Source: Puffinus mauretanicus (lineage: Eukaryota; Chordata; Aves; Procellariiformes; Procellariidae). From it: 64,000 bases of DNA. A program made the translations under genes and the position numbers. The stretch is taken from positions 36,932 through 100,931 of the forward strand of contig JAJKFH010003085.1 of the NCBI GenBank assembly GCA_023333565.1. Direction: 5' to 3'. This document shows positions 1 through 12,069 of this stretch, piece after piece; positions within the stretch are counted from its first letter, which is position 1, and every line of letters begins with the position of its first letter. The notes below the pieces were generated by a model. It saw only the letters and a list, made by a program, of their open reading frames with translations, did no database searches and had not been told where the DNA came from.

Positions 1-3000
1 CTTTCTGGCATTCGGTGCTCGGTCAGAAGGTCAGGCAGCAGTATGGGCTGAGGCCTGGAAAACAACCCAGAACATCTGCTGCTCCTTGGGCTGCTGTACA
101 TGGAAATGCTGTTCATCAAGTTCAGCCTAGGTAGGGAGCAAGCAGGTAATTAACCAATGCCTTTGGGTGACTGAGAGCATCCGACTGCAGAAGAAAAGCA
201 TAGTGTGAGTCCCCCAGTCACCAATGACATCTTTTTATGATCCTCAGCCATTAATAACCTCAGCCGTGCACCATCGCTCCTCACTTACTCAGTGGGAACC
301 AGGACATCTACAATGCTTCGGTACGAGGCTCTTATGACTTCTTTAAGAAAACATAGTACAGCTTCACATCAAAATTCATCCTCTAACAATAGAGCAAAGT
401 ATACACCAAAAAAGCCATCCCAGACTTTGGGTTCCGAGTTGTGCCTTCAGGTATTTACACATATATTGCAAATTCCGTAACGATTGGAGAGGCAGCTATT
501 TTCTAGGTATAATTACCACTACGATAACGGTTTGCCTGGAAGGCAGCAGAAGATATTGCCATACGAGAGAAGGACCGAGAGGGAGGAAGGGAAAGGATCT
601 GTGAAGCAGCTGTGGAATTCTTGCTCCTTCCTCTACCAGGACCAGTGAAAAGAAGATGCCGCTAGTCCAACTGGAGCGCACACTGTGCGCTGCAATTCAC
701 CGTCCCCGAGCATCTGATTATTAGCAGCAAAATAACCCCGCCGGAGACCACTTTGGCTGGCTGCAGGCAGAGCCCAGTGACCGTGCGCACTAAAAGAAAA
801 GAGAGGAGTTTATGGGATAATGAAAGGAGAAGGGGTCAGAAAGGATTCGGACAGCCTCCATTTTGAGGATGGTCATACCGGGAAAAGGCTTCCTAACTCA
901 GGAAAGTGTCAATGCCCCTTTGTTGGGCCTTGCTGGAACGTGACCAAGTACAAAACCCTCTTGGGTAAATTCTTCCAAGCAAACAACCCCCATTTCATGA
1001 AAAGGATAAGGGTGAGGTCTACACTTACTCCCTCTAGTCTTGAGCGAGCTGCAGAACTCTCCTTCCTGAGACAATGATCTCTATATCGATTGCGCCTCCT
1101 TCGCACGGGGATCAATAAGGAGCTGCATGCAAAGGATTTTGAAAACAAAGACTGAAACTGTTAGCAGTGGATGGGCTGGCTTGAAAAGATGTCAAGATTA
1201 CTTCAGGAATGATGAGATCTTATATTAATGATCAGGTGCTAAAATGAAGAGTAATAGTCACTACGACAGGATGACAATTCAGTAACTAATCACGAGTTTA
1301 TTTCCCTGAAGCAGTAACATAGCATTAGAGCAAGTGAGAACTGCTGTGAGCTGGAGTCATCATAAACTAACTAGCACTGCTGTGTTTGGGCTGAGAAAAG
1401 AAGAAACAAGTGACAGGCAAAACAAATGGCCCATTCCACACCCAAATTTAAACATGTGTGAAACCAAATGATCCCTCAGATTATTTACAAATCCAGAAGA
1501 CCACGGAAACAAGAGTCAAAGTCAAAGGAGTAGGGGAGAAAGGCAGGTCTGGCTTAAATATGTAAACGACGACAGAGGGAATATTCCTGATTACACTGAT
1601 TGCCAATGCCACGTGATGTGGAGTTATTTTGTCTGAAGGTGAGGTAGCTGTAGTCTGACACTTCAAATCCAAATGTCACACAGGAGGCAGAAAATACAAC
1701 AGCGTTACACGCGTCAGAAAGAGAGCGGCAACACCGAGGCACTACCAGATCTCCAGATCAAGAATGGTTCTTGGCCGAGATGTAGATGCTCCTACTGCTG
1801 GTGACAGTTTTTGTCACCATGAAAGGTCACAGTGGTGAACTCCATTTATTTTGACAGTGCAACATGATGCTGCAAAATGGCTCCTACATCCATGGGCCAT
1901 TTAATCACACCCACCCATAGGCGGGAAAGGGAGATTAAATTCCTTTAATCTCACTTCAAGTTTCCCAGCAGCTGCTTTCCTTCCACTAGTCTCTGTTTCT
2001 CAGGCATGAGAATAACTTTCCTCTCAAAAGTTACACAGAGGTTGACCAATTACTCACTCCCATGTTTGTATTTCTGGATGACTCCAGCACTCCCTCTTTA
2101 ATTCCGGACTCAAGTTTTTGAGCACATGGAACAAGGCAACAGCCATGCTTTAGAAAACGCAGGCAGAGGAAGAGTCTGAGCTTTTTCACTGACAAAGCTG
2201 TTTTCTAGTGCAAAGCAGACTGTTTATCCAGAGAAAACCCTTCAGGCTGAAACCACCCTTGCAAGAAAGTGAGGAAAAAGAGGGAAGGTTTCCCTTTCTA
2301 GTGTTACTGCTTTAATAACTAACATGGTTTCCTGAGCTAGTTTAACATGTATTTCAGACTCAGTGAGAGAAACGTTCCTTTTTCCTTTGCCTTGTCCATA
2401 CTACTTGACATGGGTCCTTTTTCTACGAACTCCAGCTGTAGCCAGAGGGAAGCGGTATGGATGGAAACGGATTCATCCTGTAAGCTATCGACCTGAAAGA
2501 ACAAAAAATGAACAGAGGACAAGACACAGAGGTAATCTCCTGCACTGCTCAGGAAAATCGGTGTCCAAATCACATTCCGTTGCAATGTCACAGCAGAGAT
2601 ACCCCGCAGTTCAAGTCTCTTCTGTGAGACAGTGACAGCTCCTGGATCTCCCCAAGACAGAGACCTGTGTGCACAACAGCAACGCGGTGCCGTGTGCCAG
2701 GGCGGCACTTCAGCGCGTCACATCAGCCCAACAACGTGCCAAATGCGCTTCGGCACAGACGAATGTGCCTTTCGTGCTCCACCAAAGGCGGCAGTGAAGA
2801 CCAAACCATTCTGGATGGGACGGCAGGCAGGCCAGATGGCACCTTCCTCATGCAAAAAGTTGCAATACCCTGAAAGCAAAGCCCTGCCGTCGAACAGAAG
2901 TTGTCTCAGCTAGCGGTGTCCTGAGATCCTGCGACAGAACAGCCAGCTACCTCGATGTCTTCCCAGCGTCCTTTTCCCACGTCGTGGTCACCACAAGGAT

Positions 3001-3100
3001 CTCATGATGGAAATGAAGTGCGGATGTGCCACGACAACCATTACAACAGGACAGGGATATTTCAAGACCCGACAGGGAATGGCATCACCAACCGTAAGCG
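1..3100. other. no recognisable exon; probably inside or downstream of MIER2 intron 1
   Basis: This moderately GC stretch lies downstream of the proposed MIER2 first exon on the minus strand, so it would be intron 1 if that call is right. I found no piece resembling the MIER2 acidic region or its ELM2 and SANT domains on either strand. One acceptor-like site (polypyrimidine tract then AG near 2,492, minus) opens a frame of about 50 codons ending near 2,337, but it matches nothing I know. Confidence 0.4.
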
Positions 3101-4064
3101 TGGTGGAGCGATGGCAGTAACATTTTGGCACGACGCACCAAGACAAACACGGCGTCGCAATGGGAGAGGCAGCAGGGGCGTCCCGACCCGGCACCAGAGC
3201 GTAAACCCCCCTCGCCCGCCCGCTCCCTTGGCGGGGCAGTTCTTCCAGTCCCAGCCACCCAGCCGAACCGTTCCCGCCGCCTTCCCCAGCCCTCTGCCAT
3301 TCCCAACCTCCGCGTTCTCCCGCTGCTCAGGCCCTGTCGCTTACCTCCAGCCTTTCCGAGCCCCCTTCCAGCAGCTCCGCACCCCTCTGACCCCAGCTCC
3401 CCAGCGACCCCAACTCCGTCGGACCCTGCTGTGCTAAAGCCCCAGGGGCTCCCGCTTCGCCCTCTGTCCACCGCGCCTTTCCGCAGCCTTCCGGGCCCTC
3501 GCTGCCCCGCGGTGGAAGCACCCCTCGCCGGGCTACGGGCCCAGGCACCGCGGCCGCGCTCCAGCCCCGGCAGTCCCGCCCGCCGCCCCCCTGCCCAGCG
3601 CCGCCCGCCCAGGCGGGTCCCCCGGCCCAAAGCCCCTGTAAGCGCTTCACCCGGGTCCCCCTCCCGGAGGTCCGGCCACGGGGCCTCCGCCGCGGGCAGC
3701 CCCGCCGCTGCCTCCTCCGGCGCCGGCGGGAGGGCAGAGCCGGCCCCGCTCACCGGGCTCGGGCGCTGCCCCGCCGCCCGCCCCGGCTCTGCCGCCGGGT
3801 CCCGCCCAGGCGCCCCTTCCCCCGCCCGCCGCCGCCGGCGCCCCCCGGCCCCAGGCCGCCCCCCGGCCCGAGTGCCCCCGCCCCGGCGGGCCCCGCTCCG
3901 GCGGCCCGCGCCGCCCCATCCACCCCGCGGCCGAAGGACCCCGGCCTTGCGCGGCCCCGGGCTGCCGGGGCTCGGAGAGCCCCCGGAGTCCGCGCCCGGC
4001 CGGCGGAGGCGGGAGGCCCGAAGCCCGGCCCGGCGCCGCGCGACCCCGGCGGCGGCTCACTCAC

Positions 4065-4073
4065 CTCCGCCAT
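4065..4073 (-). CDS. MIER2: first coding exon, probably MIER2 (partial gene)
   Basis: On the minus strand a start codon in good context is followed by GCG GAG and at once by the splice donor GTGAGT, giving Met-Ala-Glu as the first three residues. Human MIER2, a nuclear ELM2-SANT transcriptional corepressor that recruits histone deacetylases, begins Met-Ala-Glu. It lies just upstream of C2CD4C and SHC2 on the same strand at 19p13.3, as here. The identification rests on the CpG island, strand, start tripeptide, donor and gene order. Only nine coding bases are visible, so protein similarity cannot confirm it. Many housekeeping genes start Met-Ala-Glu, so another gene is possible. The remaining exons would lie toward coordinate 1 and beyond the window. 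Confidence 0.5.
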
Positions 4074-4558
4074 GGCCGAGCGCGAGCGGCGGGGGGGCGC
4101 GGGCCCCGGATGCGGCGACGGCCGCTCATTGGCTGCGGCGCCGCGAGGGCGGGGGAGCGCCGGGGGCGCGGCGGGGCGGGGCCGGGTCAGGGGGCGTGGT
4201 CAGGGGGCGCCGGCGGCGGCGGGGCCGGGGCGGAGGCCGGGCCGGGGCCCTTCCCTCGGGCCTCCCCCCCCGCTAACGGCCGCTCCCGGGAACCCGGGCG
4301 TCGTTCGGGCCGAGCGCCGCTGCCGTCACCTCCCGGGGACGCCCCCGTGAAGCGGCGCGGAGAGGGAGCGGAGGCCGCCGCCGCCGCCTGCTCGCGCGGG
4401 CCCGCAGCAGCGCTCCCTGAGCGCCGGGCCAGGCCCCGAGCCCGCGGTCAGACCCGCGTCGGGGCCGTTGCTGTGAGGGGCTGGGGCGGCTCCGGACGCC
4501 CGCAGAGCCCGAGCGAGGAAATACGCAGAGAGTGGGACGCGGGCGCCCACGGCCCACG

Positions 4559-4609
4559 GCGGCCGGCGGCCCACGGCGGCAGGCGGCCCACGGCGGCAGG
4601 CGGCCCACG
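4559..4609. repeat. 17-bp GC-rich tandem repeat, three copies
   Basis: The unit GCGGCAGGCGGCCCACG is repeated three times in a row, the first copy with one change, next to a partial copy on the left. It lies at the upstream edge of the MIER2 CpG island. Confidence 0.85.
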
Positions 4610-4699
4610 TACCCCAGCACCCACGCTGGGGCGCGGATCGTTATAGGAAGGTTTCTACAATTGGCGATGCCTGCGCACGTGCTGGTGCCCCTGTGAGCC

Positions 4700-6943
4700 A
4701 CCGGTGCTGGACCCCTTGCCCGACCATGGCGGGCGGGGGCTGTACAAGCCCCAGGGAGCGTCGCAGCCCGGCAGAGCCCCCGTGCTGAGCTCCGCTGGGG
4801 AACACCTCAAAGCCAGGTCACGGCACAGAAACACACCAGGGACCGCACATGGCAGGGGCTAAAGTATTGCTCACAGCCGCAACCTGCGCTTCCTTAAACG
4901 CCAAAGTTCGTGGGTCACGAAGCTTGAATCTGTAGGAAGCAAACCTTCCGTGACTCTTGCTGAGCAGCTGCTTGATAAAAAGTCACCGTATCTCATTTAG
5001 CAGTCGCAGAAGAGGGAAATCAGGGTACGAGCCCAGGAGCAGTCCCTGCCTGGCAAGGACCAAAATATAAACGCCATTTCATGGTTCCTCGCCGTGGCTG
5101 TACTCAGAGAACACCAGAGATGCACTTACGGAAGCTGCTTGAGGGGTCTTTTCAGTTCTGTTTAACTGATGACGAGCCACACGTTTCCAGAGCACAATCC
5201 TCCAGTGCGCTTCGTTCTCCTTTAATGTCGCTTTAACATCTCCAGGGCTTCCTGTAGCAAACGGCCCTGCCGGGGGGCCCTCCCATCCCTCGGGGACCCA
5301 CAGCCGCAGCCAGCGGGTCAGCGCTTTCCTCAAGGTGCGCATTAAAGAGCTGCCAATGCGATTGACAGGACGCGCAGCTACCTTGCCACCAGATCTCACC
5401 ATTTGATCAAGTCCAGGAGATCATCGTTCAGCTCAAGCCGATGCCTCTCGGGCTGTGAGCAGATCTGCCTCCGACAGCAGCGATCCAGCCGCAGAGCTCT
5501 GCCCGTGGAGGCTTTCTTGGTGTTCAGTCGTTAGGAGCAGCCTCCGCACCCGGCACCCTGGCAATTTGCTCTGCGTTGGGTTTGGTTCACGCTTTCGAGC
5601 TCAGGAAGCAAAGTGTTATCGAGTGCTTCTGAAGTGGTGGTGGCCCTTGAGCTGAGAACGAGAGCACTTCAACAGGCCTTTATTCCCTCGCATGGATCTG
5701 TCTAGCTCTTCTCAAAGGACTAACAGATTGCAGATGCTGTTTATTCAATTAAAAAAGTAACCTTGTCTCTAGCTTTAAGAGAGATTTCTACAAAAACTGC
5801 TGCTTTCTGCCTCGCTCCCAACAGTGCATCCAGGTGTTTTGTCACTGTAAAAAGCAGAAAGGCCTGGATTTGGGGTCAAGACTCGGGGAGAGTGAACTAC
5901 TCTGTGGCATGAATTTTCAGGCCCTCTGCCTGTCTGCAACTTGCTCCAGGAGCCATCCTGCTGGTCTGCTGCCTATCTGAGCTGGGAAGTGGTTCAGGCA
6001 GCCCACGGGACTGGTTATCCGCAAACCGCTGTGCCCATCCCACGAGCGCTCGGTACCCAAACCCGCAGCAGGGCAGGCTGAATTCTCGTTCACACTTTGC
6101 TACTAGCTTTCCCTTGGTCTCGCAAAGCAAACTTCGCTCTCCCGAACATTTGGAGGGAAGAACTCCCGAACGTTTGGAGGGAAGGACTCATTGCAGCAAA
6201 TTTCTTTTAATTCTTCATAACAATTGCCCGGCTCCACTCATTATTTGAGTGCTGTGCCAGGAGCTCAGCTCTACTGACCCGGAGCAACGTCTGTGCCAAC
6301 TTCTGCTGCTCTCTTTAATGATTACAGTGACAACTGCCAGGCTGAGTCTCTCCAAGCGGCTGCGCTTCCCTGAGTGAAACACTTCTCAGTAGACACTTCC
6401 GTTGCCCAGTATGTTAATTTTCATCCTCAGAATTACCAGGTGCAGCGATTCTCCATCCTGCAGCCACCACCAGACTCTGAAGACAGCACACAGCGCGTTC
6501 GTGGTGCCGGGCTGCAGAGCAGTTGGTGTGTGAGCAAAGGCAGCCCCACATCAACACAGTAAGTCAGAGATTTTAGCCCCTGTATTTTGGAATTTTCAAA
6601 GGCCTTTAAAAAACCTGAAGGCCATTGGAATACAGGGTGGCTTAGGGTCTCCAGGTGTTTGCAAGTGATTAGCTATGACACCCCAACAGCACGCTGTTTG
6701 GCAATTGCTGCTCTGTGGATGAAGATGACAAAACATAGAAGGATGAAGTGGCTTTGACCGAATCCAGGGTCGATTTGGCTGCAAAACTGGGGTAGACTTA
6801 GGTCTTGCCCTCCTTTCTCTCCTCTGCCTGTGCTCTACCTGATAACCAATGCTTCTTCTTGGAAAAGCTTTACAGCCCTGAGACAAACAGAAAATGCTTT
6901 TTCACCTGATACAGTTCAGCAATGGAGTGTTTAGCCACAATAG
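4700..6943. other. intergenic, no gene recognised
   Basis: Composition is near 50% GC. A minus-strand open frame of 107 codons at 5,079-5,402 has no family I recognise and no convincing splice or polyA context. The only structure seen is the short tandem duplication at 6,141-6,188. Confidence 0.5.
6141..6188. repeat. 24-bp tandem duplication
   Basis: Two adjacent 24-base copies (6,141-6,164 and 6,165-6,188) differ at two positions. The shared core is TTTGGAGGGAAG. Confidence 0.85.
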
Positions 6944-7488
6944 TGTTGTGGTTTAACCCTAACCAGCAACTAAACACCACACAGCCGCTCGCTCACTCCC
7001 CGCACCTCCAGTGGGATGGGGGAGAGAATCGGGAGAGTAAAAGTATGAAAACTCATGGGTTGAAATAAGAACAGTTTAATAATTGAAATAAAGTAAAATA
7101 GTAGTAATAATAATAATAAAAGAATATACAGAGCAAGTGATGCACGATGCAATTGCTCACCACCCGCCGATTGATGCCCAGCCAGTCCCCGAGCAGCGAT
7201 CGCCCCTCCCCAGCGAAACCCCCAGTGTATATACTGAGCATGACGTCCTATGGTATGGCATACCCCTTTGGCCAGTTGGGGTCAGCTGTCCTGGCTGTGC
7301 CCCTCCTGGCTTCTTGTGCACCTGGCAGAGCATGGGAAGCTGAAAAGTCCTTGATTAGCGTAAACACTACTTAGCAACAACTAAAACATCAGTGTGTTAT
7401 CAACGTTCTTCTCACACTAAATCCAAAACACAGCACTATACCAGTTACTAGGAAGAAAATTAACTCTACCCGAGCCGACACCAGGGCA
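6944..7488 (-). mobile_element. solo LTR of an avian endogenous retrovirus (ERVL-like family)
   Basis: Read on the minus strand, this 545-base segment begins TGCCCTGGTGTCGGCT and ends AACCACAACA, so it has the 5'-TG...CA-3' ends of an LTR. It contains a TATA-like CAGTATATAC near 7,230 and an AT-rich tract on the 3' side. The sequence matches, from memory, an LTR family very common in passerines and other neoavian birds. The exact subfamily name is not certain. The flanks AATAG (6,939-6,943) and AATAA (7,489-7,493) fit a 5-bp target duplication with one mismatch. No internal retroviral gene lies beside it, so it looks like a solo LTR left by LTR-LTR recombination. Confidence 0.8.
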
Positions 7489-8054
7489 AATAAGAAAAAA
7501 ATATATCAGTATTTGGAAAGGACTGACCCCTGCCTAAGGAAAGTAGAGGTTTGTGTCTGGATGTGTCCTGCCACAAGGCAGGGATCTGCAGGGTGAATGA
7601 TGGTCTAAAGGCAGAGGGGGTGATAAAGCTGTATGTATAAGCTTTGACTATAAAGAAACACTTGGTTTCCTGATGGTTGTGGCTGTTAACAGACAGAAGA
7701 ACAGCTTTTAACACTTGCCAAAGTAGTTATGAATTAAGCTTTGGAGAAGCATCAGTTTTCATGAATGCTAGATGGAGCTATGCTACTCACAAATAACATG
7801 CTAGTTTAGGGTTCCAGACAAGCGTTTATACTTCTAAAGCGTGCTAGCTTCTCAGGACCCACCAGTGCTGTCAGCTATTTATTGAACACATACAATTTAC
7901 ACCGTTCTTTTCCAGGTGAGTTAAGGCAGCCCATCCACCCAAGTAAGGCCAGTTGGTCGCATGGGTGGGTTAAGGTGACACGTCATAGCTATAGAGTTCC
8001 CTTCTTGTACCTATTATCCTTCCTCCCTCCGTCCCTTCCGACAAACCTCCACTT
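7489..8054. other. intergenic, nothing recognised
   Basis: No coding exon, RNA gene or repeat is seen between the LTR and the polyA-like site near 8,080. Confidence 0.5.
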
Positions 8055-8086
8055 CAAGTCATCACAACCCACAAATATAATTTATT
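8055..8086 (-). terminator. polyA signal and GT-rich downstream element, minus strand
   Basis: On the minus strand AATAAA (8,086-8,081) is followed within a few bases by a TTTGTGGGTTGTGATG-type GT-rich element. Upstream, toward 8,240, lies AT-rich 3'-UTR-like DNA. Together these resemble a genuine mRNA 3' end for a gene transcribed leftward. No known gene of the syntenic block ends here. Confidence 0.5.
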
Positions 8087-8236
8087 TACAGTCAAAATAC
8101 TTATTATATAATAGTCTGCGCCGGGCTCACAAAAATATGTGCAATATCTACAGACATAAGTAGATAGTTTTGTACCTGATGGTTATATCATATACATATA
8201 TATGGCACACCAGTGCCTGAGTACCCTTTACAAATA

Positions 8237-8773
8237 TTAGGCCAGGCTTACGGAGCTCGTGTCGCGCCGGTCCCGTAGGGGTGGCTCGTGAAACACAGAC
8301 CATTCTTCCTTTCGAGCTTCCTCAGCCTGTGGATCACACCGTTGATGTCTTTTGATCCTGGCATCTCGCACCTCAGGGCAGTACCCGATAATAAACGAGC
8401 AAGTCTCACACTCAGCTTGACAATGCCAACTGGTCTTAATTTGGGGTTCCTGCTGACCCCATGCTAACAATTCTCTTGTGAGGTAGACATTCACTCTTAA
8501 TTGCAAAGCAGCAATGAGCTGCCTGTGGGGAATGCCCCTGTAATGTTCAATCCAATTATTACTGATCTTATCCTTCTCGGAGCTGACGATACCACAGCCC
8601 TGGCACAGCAGCCTGGTCCAATTTAAAAATTCACCTTTCCAACAGTTACAAGGTTTTGGAAAGACGATGTCCAGAGCAGAGACCTCCCATGCGAGCCTGG
8701 GGCCGCACCGCTCACAGCGTTTGCATCCCAAACGGATAGTATTTTCTCTTCCCTCCCTCCTGCAACAATCCAT
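8237..8773 (-). CDS. unrecognised cysteine-rich open frame, candidate terminal exon
   Basis: A 178-codon open frame runs on the minus strand in DNA of ordinary composition, where such length is less expected by chance than in the GC-rich parts. It ends about 150 bases before a good polyA signal. The product would be cysteine-rich (14 Cys), with pairs such as CKRCERC, CNC, LLCQGC and HCQAECETC that could bind metal or form disulfides, and a charged C-terminus ending RDRRDTSSVSLA. I recognise no family. A donor-like AAG/GTGAAT occurs inside it near 8,636, and a second frame stays open for about 70 codons over 8,248-8,463, so which frame (if any) is coding is uncertain. It could be a terminal exon of an unannotated gene, a long non-coding RNA, or chance. 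Confidence 0.25.
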   Translation of the reverse strand: MDCCRREGRENTIRLGCKRCERCGPRLAWEVSALDIVFPKPCNCWKGEFLNWTRLLCQGCGIVSSEKDKISNNWIEHYRGIPHRQLIAALQLRVNVYLTRELLAWGQQEPQIKTSWHCQAECETCSFIIGYCPEVRDARIKRHQRCDPQAEEARKEEWSVFHEPPLRDRRDTSSVSLA

Positions 8774-8826
8774 AACTTTCTAAATTCACTTTCAATACCT
8801 TCTTGACAAACTATTGATTTTATGAT

Positions 8827-8840
8827 GTTGCCATGGAAGT
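8827..8840. promoter_or_regulatory. RFX X-box-like motif
   Basis: GTTGCCATGGAAGT matches the X-box pattern GTTNCC(N1-3)GGNAAC in the left half and most of the right half. RFX factors control ciliary, testis and neuronal genes. One site alone is weak evidence. Confidence 0.3.
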
Positions 8841-8879
8841 GGGAAATTCGGTGCAGCCGCCGGGTTCGCACACTACAGA

Positions 8880-9700
8880 TTAGTCCTGCAAGTCAGGCTG
8901 CCATCCCATATGCTGGAATATGGTATGGCGTCGGAGGTAGAGGCAGGAAGATGTAACTTGACAGCAGTTCGAATAACCAAGTCAAGGGTTTGGAGTTATG
9001 CAGCCTTCACATCTGCACAGTCCACCAAATAAACCAGCCATGGGACAGTAAATCCTTTCAAGTTGTCGACTTTCTGAAAAGGCGAGCACCAAGAGAACAG
9101 ACGAGGCGCGTTTTCTTTTTCCTAGCACACTCCACTGGTGTGATAACGGCCAGAATTAGAGCCGAGGAGAACAGCAAAGCCGCACAAAGCCTCTCCTGCA
9201 ACAAGAGGACAGGCTGTCAGCTCGCTGGCGTATCACGCAATACCTTCTTGACCTTCCCAGACTGCAACCTCCCCGACAGACCCTTTGCTTTGGTGCTGCT
9301 GGGATCGATCCTGCACCCGGTGAAGTTCCTGCGTTTGAAATATATACTGAGGGCAAGTTCCCATCCTGTGATTTCCCTACCTAATTGCCTGCATTGAAGT
9401 GCTGTGTCAGTAACACCTATAGCTGCTGCTTGCAAAGAAAAGCAGAGAAGAAATATGCTAGTGTATACACAGATGGACGCAGAGGCATCCAGAGCCATCT
9501 AAATCCCCACTTTGATTTCACTCATACCGGCATCACTTCCCTACAGCCAAAGGCATGGCCCTGGGTGGCCTCTGGTGAGCAGAATCTGACCCCAAACCTG
9601 TTTCTGAAGAAAGGAGATATGGGACAAGCCTGATAAGAAACACAGACCACGCCACCAAGAGCAAGACAGTATAAAGTCCTCCTGCTTTATCCCCCGTGCC
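8880..9700. other. intergenic, exon-like fragments of doubtful reality
   Basis: A minus-strand frame at 9,217-9,498 starts with a hydrophobic, signal-like stretch. Another at 9,058-9,195 follows an acceptor and reads as a hydrophobic segment then RKKKTR. The implied intron between them is under 50 bases, too short for vertebrate splicing. No family is recognised. Confidence 0.3.
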
Positions 9701-12060
9701 CTGCAGCGTTTCACCCTACCTTCATCCTACAGAGCAGATGAAGCCCCGGGCTCAGGGGGGACACAGGGACAGGGCTGCCTGCGCCCCTCCGATCCCATTG
9801 CCCAGCTCGTACGTGGCCGCAGCAGCAGAAGTCAGCCCCTTGCATAAGGTTCTTAAAAAAGCTCTGCAGGTGCCCCCATGCCGGGCTGCCCAGCACCATC
9901 CACTCTCCGGAGCAGCCCCTTTGTGCCGGGGGCTAATCCCAGCATTAAAAAGCTGTGCTCAGCAGAGGCTGCCCTCCCCTCCCTGTTCCCTCGTTAGCGC
10001 TGCCCACAAGTGTTTCTTGCTGGTGTCAAGTAATTAAAAGCAGGTGCTTCATTCCAGCCTTGACAAGGTATGCACGGAGGCCAGCCTTGCCTGGACTTGG
10101 GTCCCTATCCACCCGGGATCCCCCCATCCACCCAGCCGGGGGGCTCGACCCAGCCTTGGGCTTGTCTCCGCCAGCCCTCGGCCCGCGCACACACGTGTGT
10201 ACCTGTGCCTGCACACACACGTGTTCCTGGGTACCCCCCCCCTTACCCCTGCCAGCAACCCCTGCTGCCAAGGGAGCAGCCTCAGACGCTGCTTGGGGGG
10301 CTGCGTGCGTGCCACCCTGAGCTGGCGACTCCGAGAGGGAACTAAATGAAGCAGCGCTGATGAGGAACTCATTAATTCTGGTGCCTGTCAGCCTTACAGG
10401 ATGATAAAACGCTGCATCCTTCTGGAGCAGCGGGATGCAGCGACTAAAAGGGAGCAGGGCTGGTCGACCCGCACCCCTCCGGCCGGCCCTCCACCCTGCG
10501 CCCCTCCATCTTGACATACGTCTTGCACCCAGCCCCCCATCTACCCCCCCAGGGGAGTGAGAGGGCCCCCCAGGAGGGATGGGGGGGTTGTGTGCTGGAC
10601 AAGGTCCCCTGCACGCGTGGGTTATCTGCTGGGTTTTTGCAAACACTGCGTTCACCGCAGCTGCGTGCCCGCAGAGGCGAAGGCGGCTCTGCTGCGGTTT
10701 GGTGGGGTGCGTGGGGCCGGCCGGCACGCAGAGCGCGTATGACTGCCCACCTCGGGCCCCACGCACCCATGGGTGCCCCGGTGCGGCCACCATGCGCCGG
10801 CGTGCCCGCCTGCGAGTGTGTGCTGGTGCACGGGGTGGCACGTCCGTGGGGCATCAGCACGTGTTGCTCCAACCAGCCGGGCACCGGCTGAGGTTCCTGC
10901 GGCGGAGCACGCCTGGCAGCGCTCCTAATGAATTCAGCGCTGCCCTTCACATCAAACAGCCACATGAGGAGGTGTTTTTCAGCCCCATCTTTATTCAATG
11001 CGCCAAACACGCTGCTCCTGTGCCTCACCCTTGCAAACATCTTGTTCACAGCTGCAGCTTCAAAAGGACCAAGGGAGAAGGAGGGGGAGGCTGCGAGGTG
11101 CAACGCAAAGCCACGGAGCGCGCTGGGGCTGCCTGCCACCACCGACCTCCATCAGGGAGGAGCTGAGACCCGCTGGACACAACCCCAGCTCTCTCCCTCG
11201 AGATGCCCGTGGCCACCGTGCTGCTGGGACCTGCCTGTCCCCAGCCACCCTGCAAGGCGATGCAAGACTCTTCTGACAAGGTCTGGGGCTGGCGGCATCC
11301 CACAGCCGAGCAGAGGCGCAGGAGGTGGACGGAGGGCAAGGGGGGGTCTGTCCTACTGGGAGCTGCCTCTGCCCCCTCCTCTTCCTCCCTGCTTCGCTCT
11401 CAGCCCAGCCCCATCCATCTTGCAGGGCTGAAACCCAATTACCATCCCAGGGAGGGGGATGGTGCAGCCTGCAAAGATGCCCATTAGCTCCAGGGAATGG
11501 AGATGGAGCGATAGGAGCTCTGATGGCTTCTCCACGGAGCCCTGATGTCAGGCTGGCTGCCCCGGCTGCATGGGGTCTGCAGGGTCTGGGAGGCTGCTGT
11601 GAGCATGGGGGGGCACCTCCAGCCCCCCCACATGCCCTTGGCTGCCCCCAGCCCCCTGCCCAGCTCGCTGGCACCTCTTCTCCCCGATGCCGTCTGTCTG
11701 TCTGCCTTTGAGTGCTGGATGATGGACAGACAGCACGCTGCGTGGTGGAGAGCCTCGCAATATGAGCTAGAGAAGGGTCCCATGGCGGGGTGGGATGGGG
11801 ACGGGACCCTCCTGCACTGGGGTGACGCCAGCAGCAGTTAAGTCGTGGTTTGCACCCCCTGGCAGGGATCTTGATGCAGATTTTGAGCCATGCGCGTGCA
11901 AGCGTGTGCATGCATGCTTGCATGTGCTTGCATGACTTAAAGCCACTCCAACACCTGCAGGAGCTGCCCCAAAGGGTGGCCCGGCCACCCCGGCTGTAAG
12001 GCAGCCCAGAGCTGTTCCCTCCCCACCTTCCGCCGATCCGCTGGCAAGAAGGACGTTTGG
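9700..12060. other. GC-rich intergenic DNA without recognised genes
   Basis: Many overlapping long frames on all strands come from GC richness. No splice-bounded exon with a known domain was found. Two AT-richer patches, about 10,330-10,420 and 10,920-11,070, stand out as possible conserved non-coding elements. Confidence 0.5.
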
Positions 12061-12069
12061 TGGTGGAGC

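Larger units (their letters stand above)
3130..4640. promoter_or_regulatory. CpG island promoter of the MIER2 candidate
   Basis: Extreme GC content with dense CpG and GC boxes surrounds the proposed first coding exon. The boundaries are estimated by eye from the change to ordinary composition on both sides. The very long open frames here on both strands result from stop-codon depletion in GC-rich DNA and are not proteins. Confidence 0.75.

Noticed and set aside
2337..2492. MIER2 internal exon after an acceptor-like site
   Set aside because: The translation does not resemble any part of MIER1, MIER2 or MIER3, and no donor closes it.
3085..4350. Several frames of 100-380 codons on both strands in the first CpG island
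   Set aside because: Low-complexity Pro/Arg/Gly/Ala translations open on every strand at once, typical of GC-rich DNA. No domain or splice support.
9217..9498. Small secreted, chemokine-like protein on the minus strand
   Set aside because: It has a hydrophobic start, but cysteine spacing fits no chemokine family, and the only in-frame continuation needs an intron under 50 bases.
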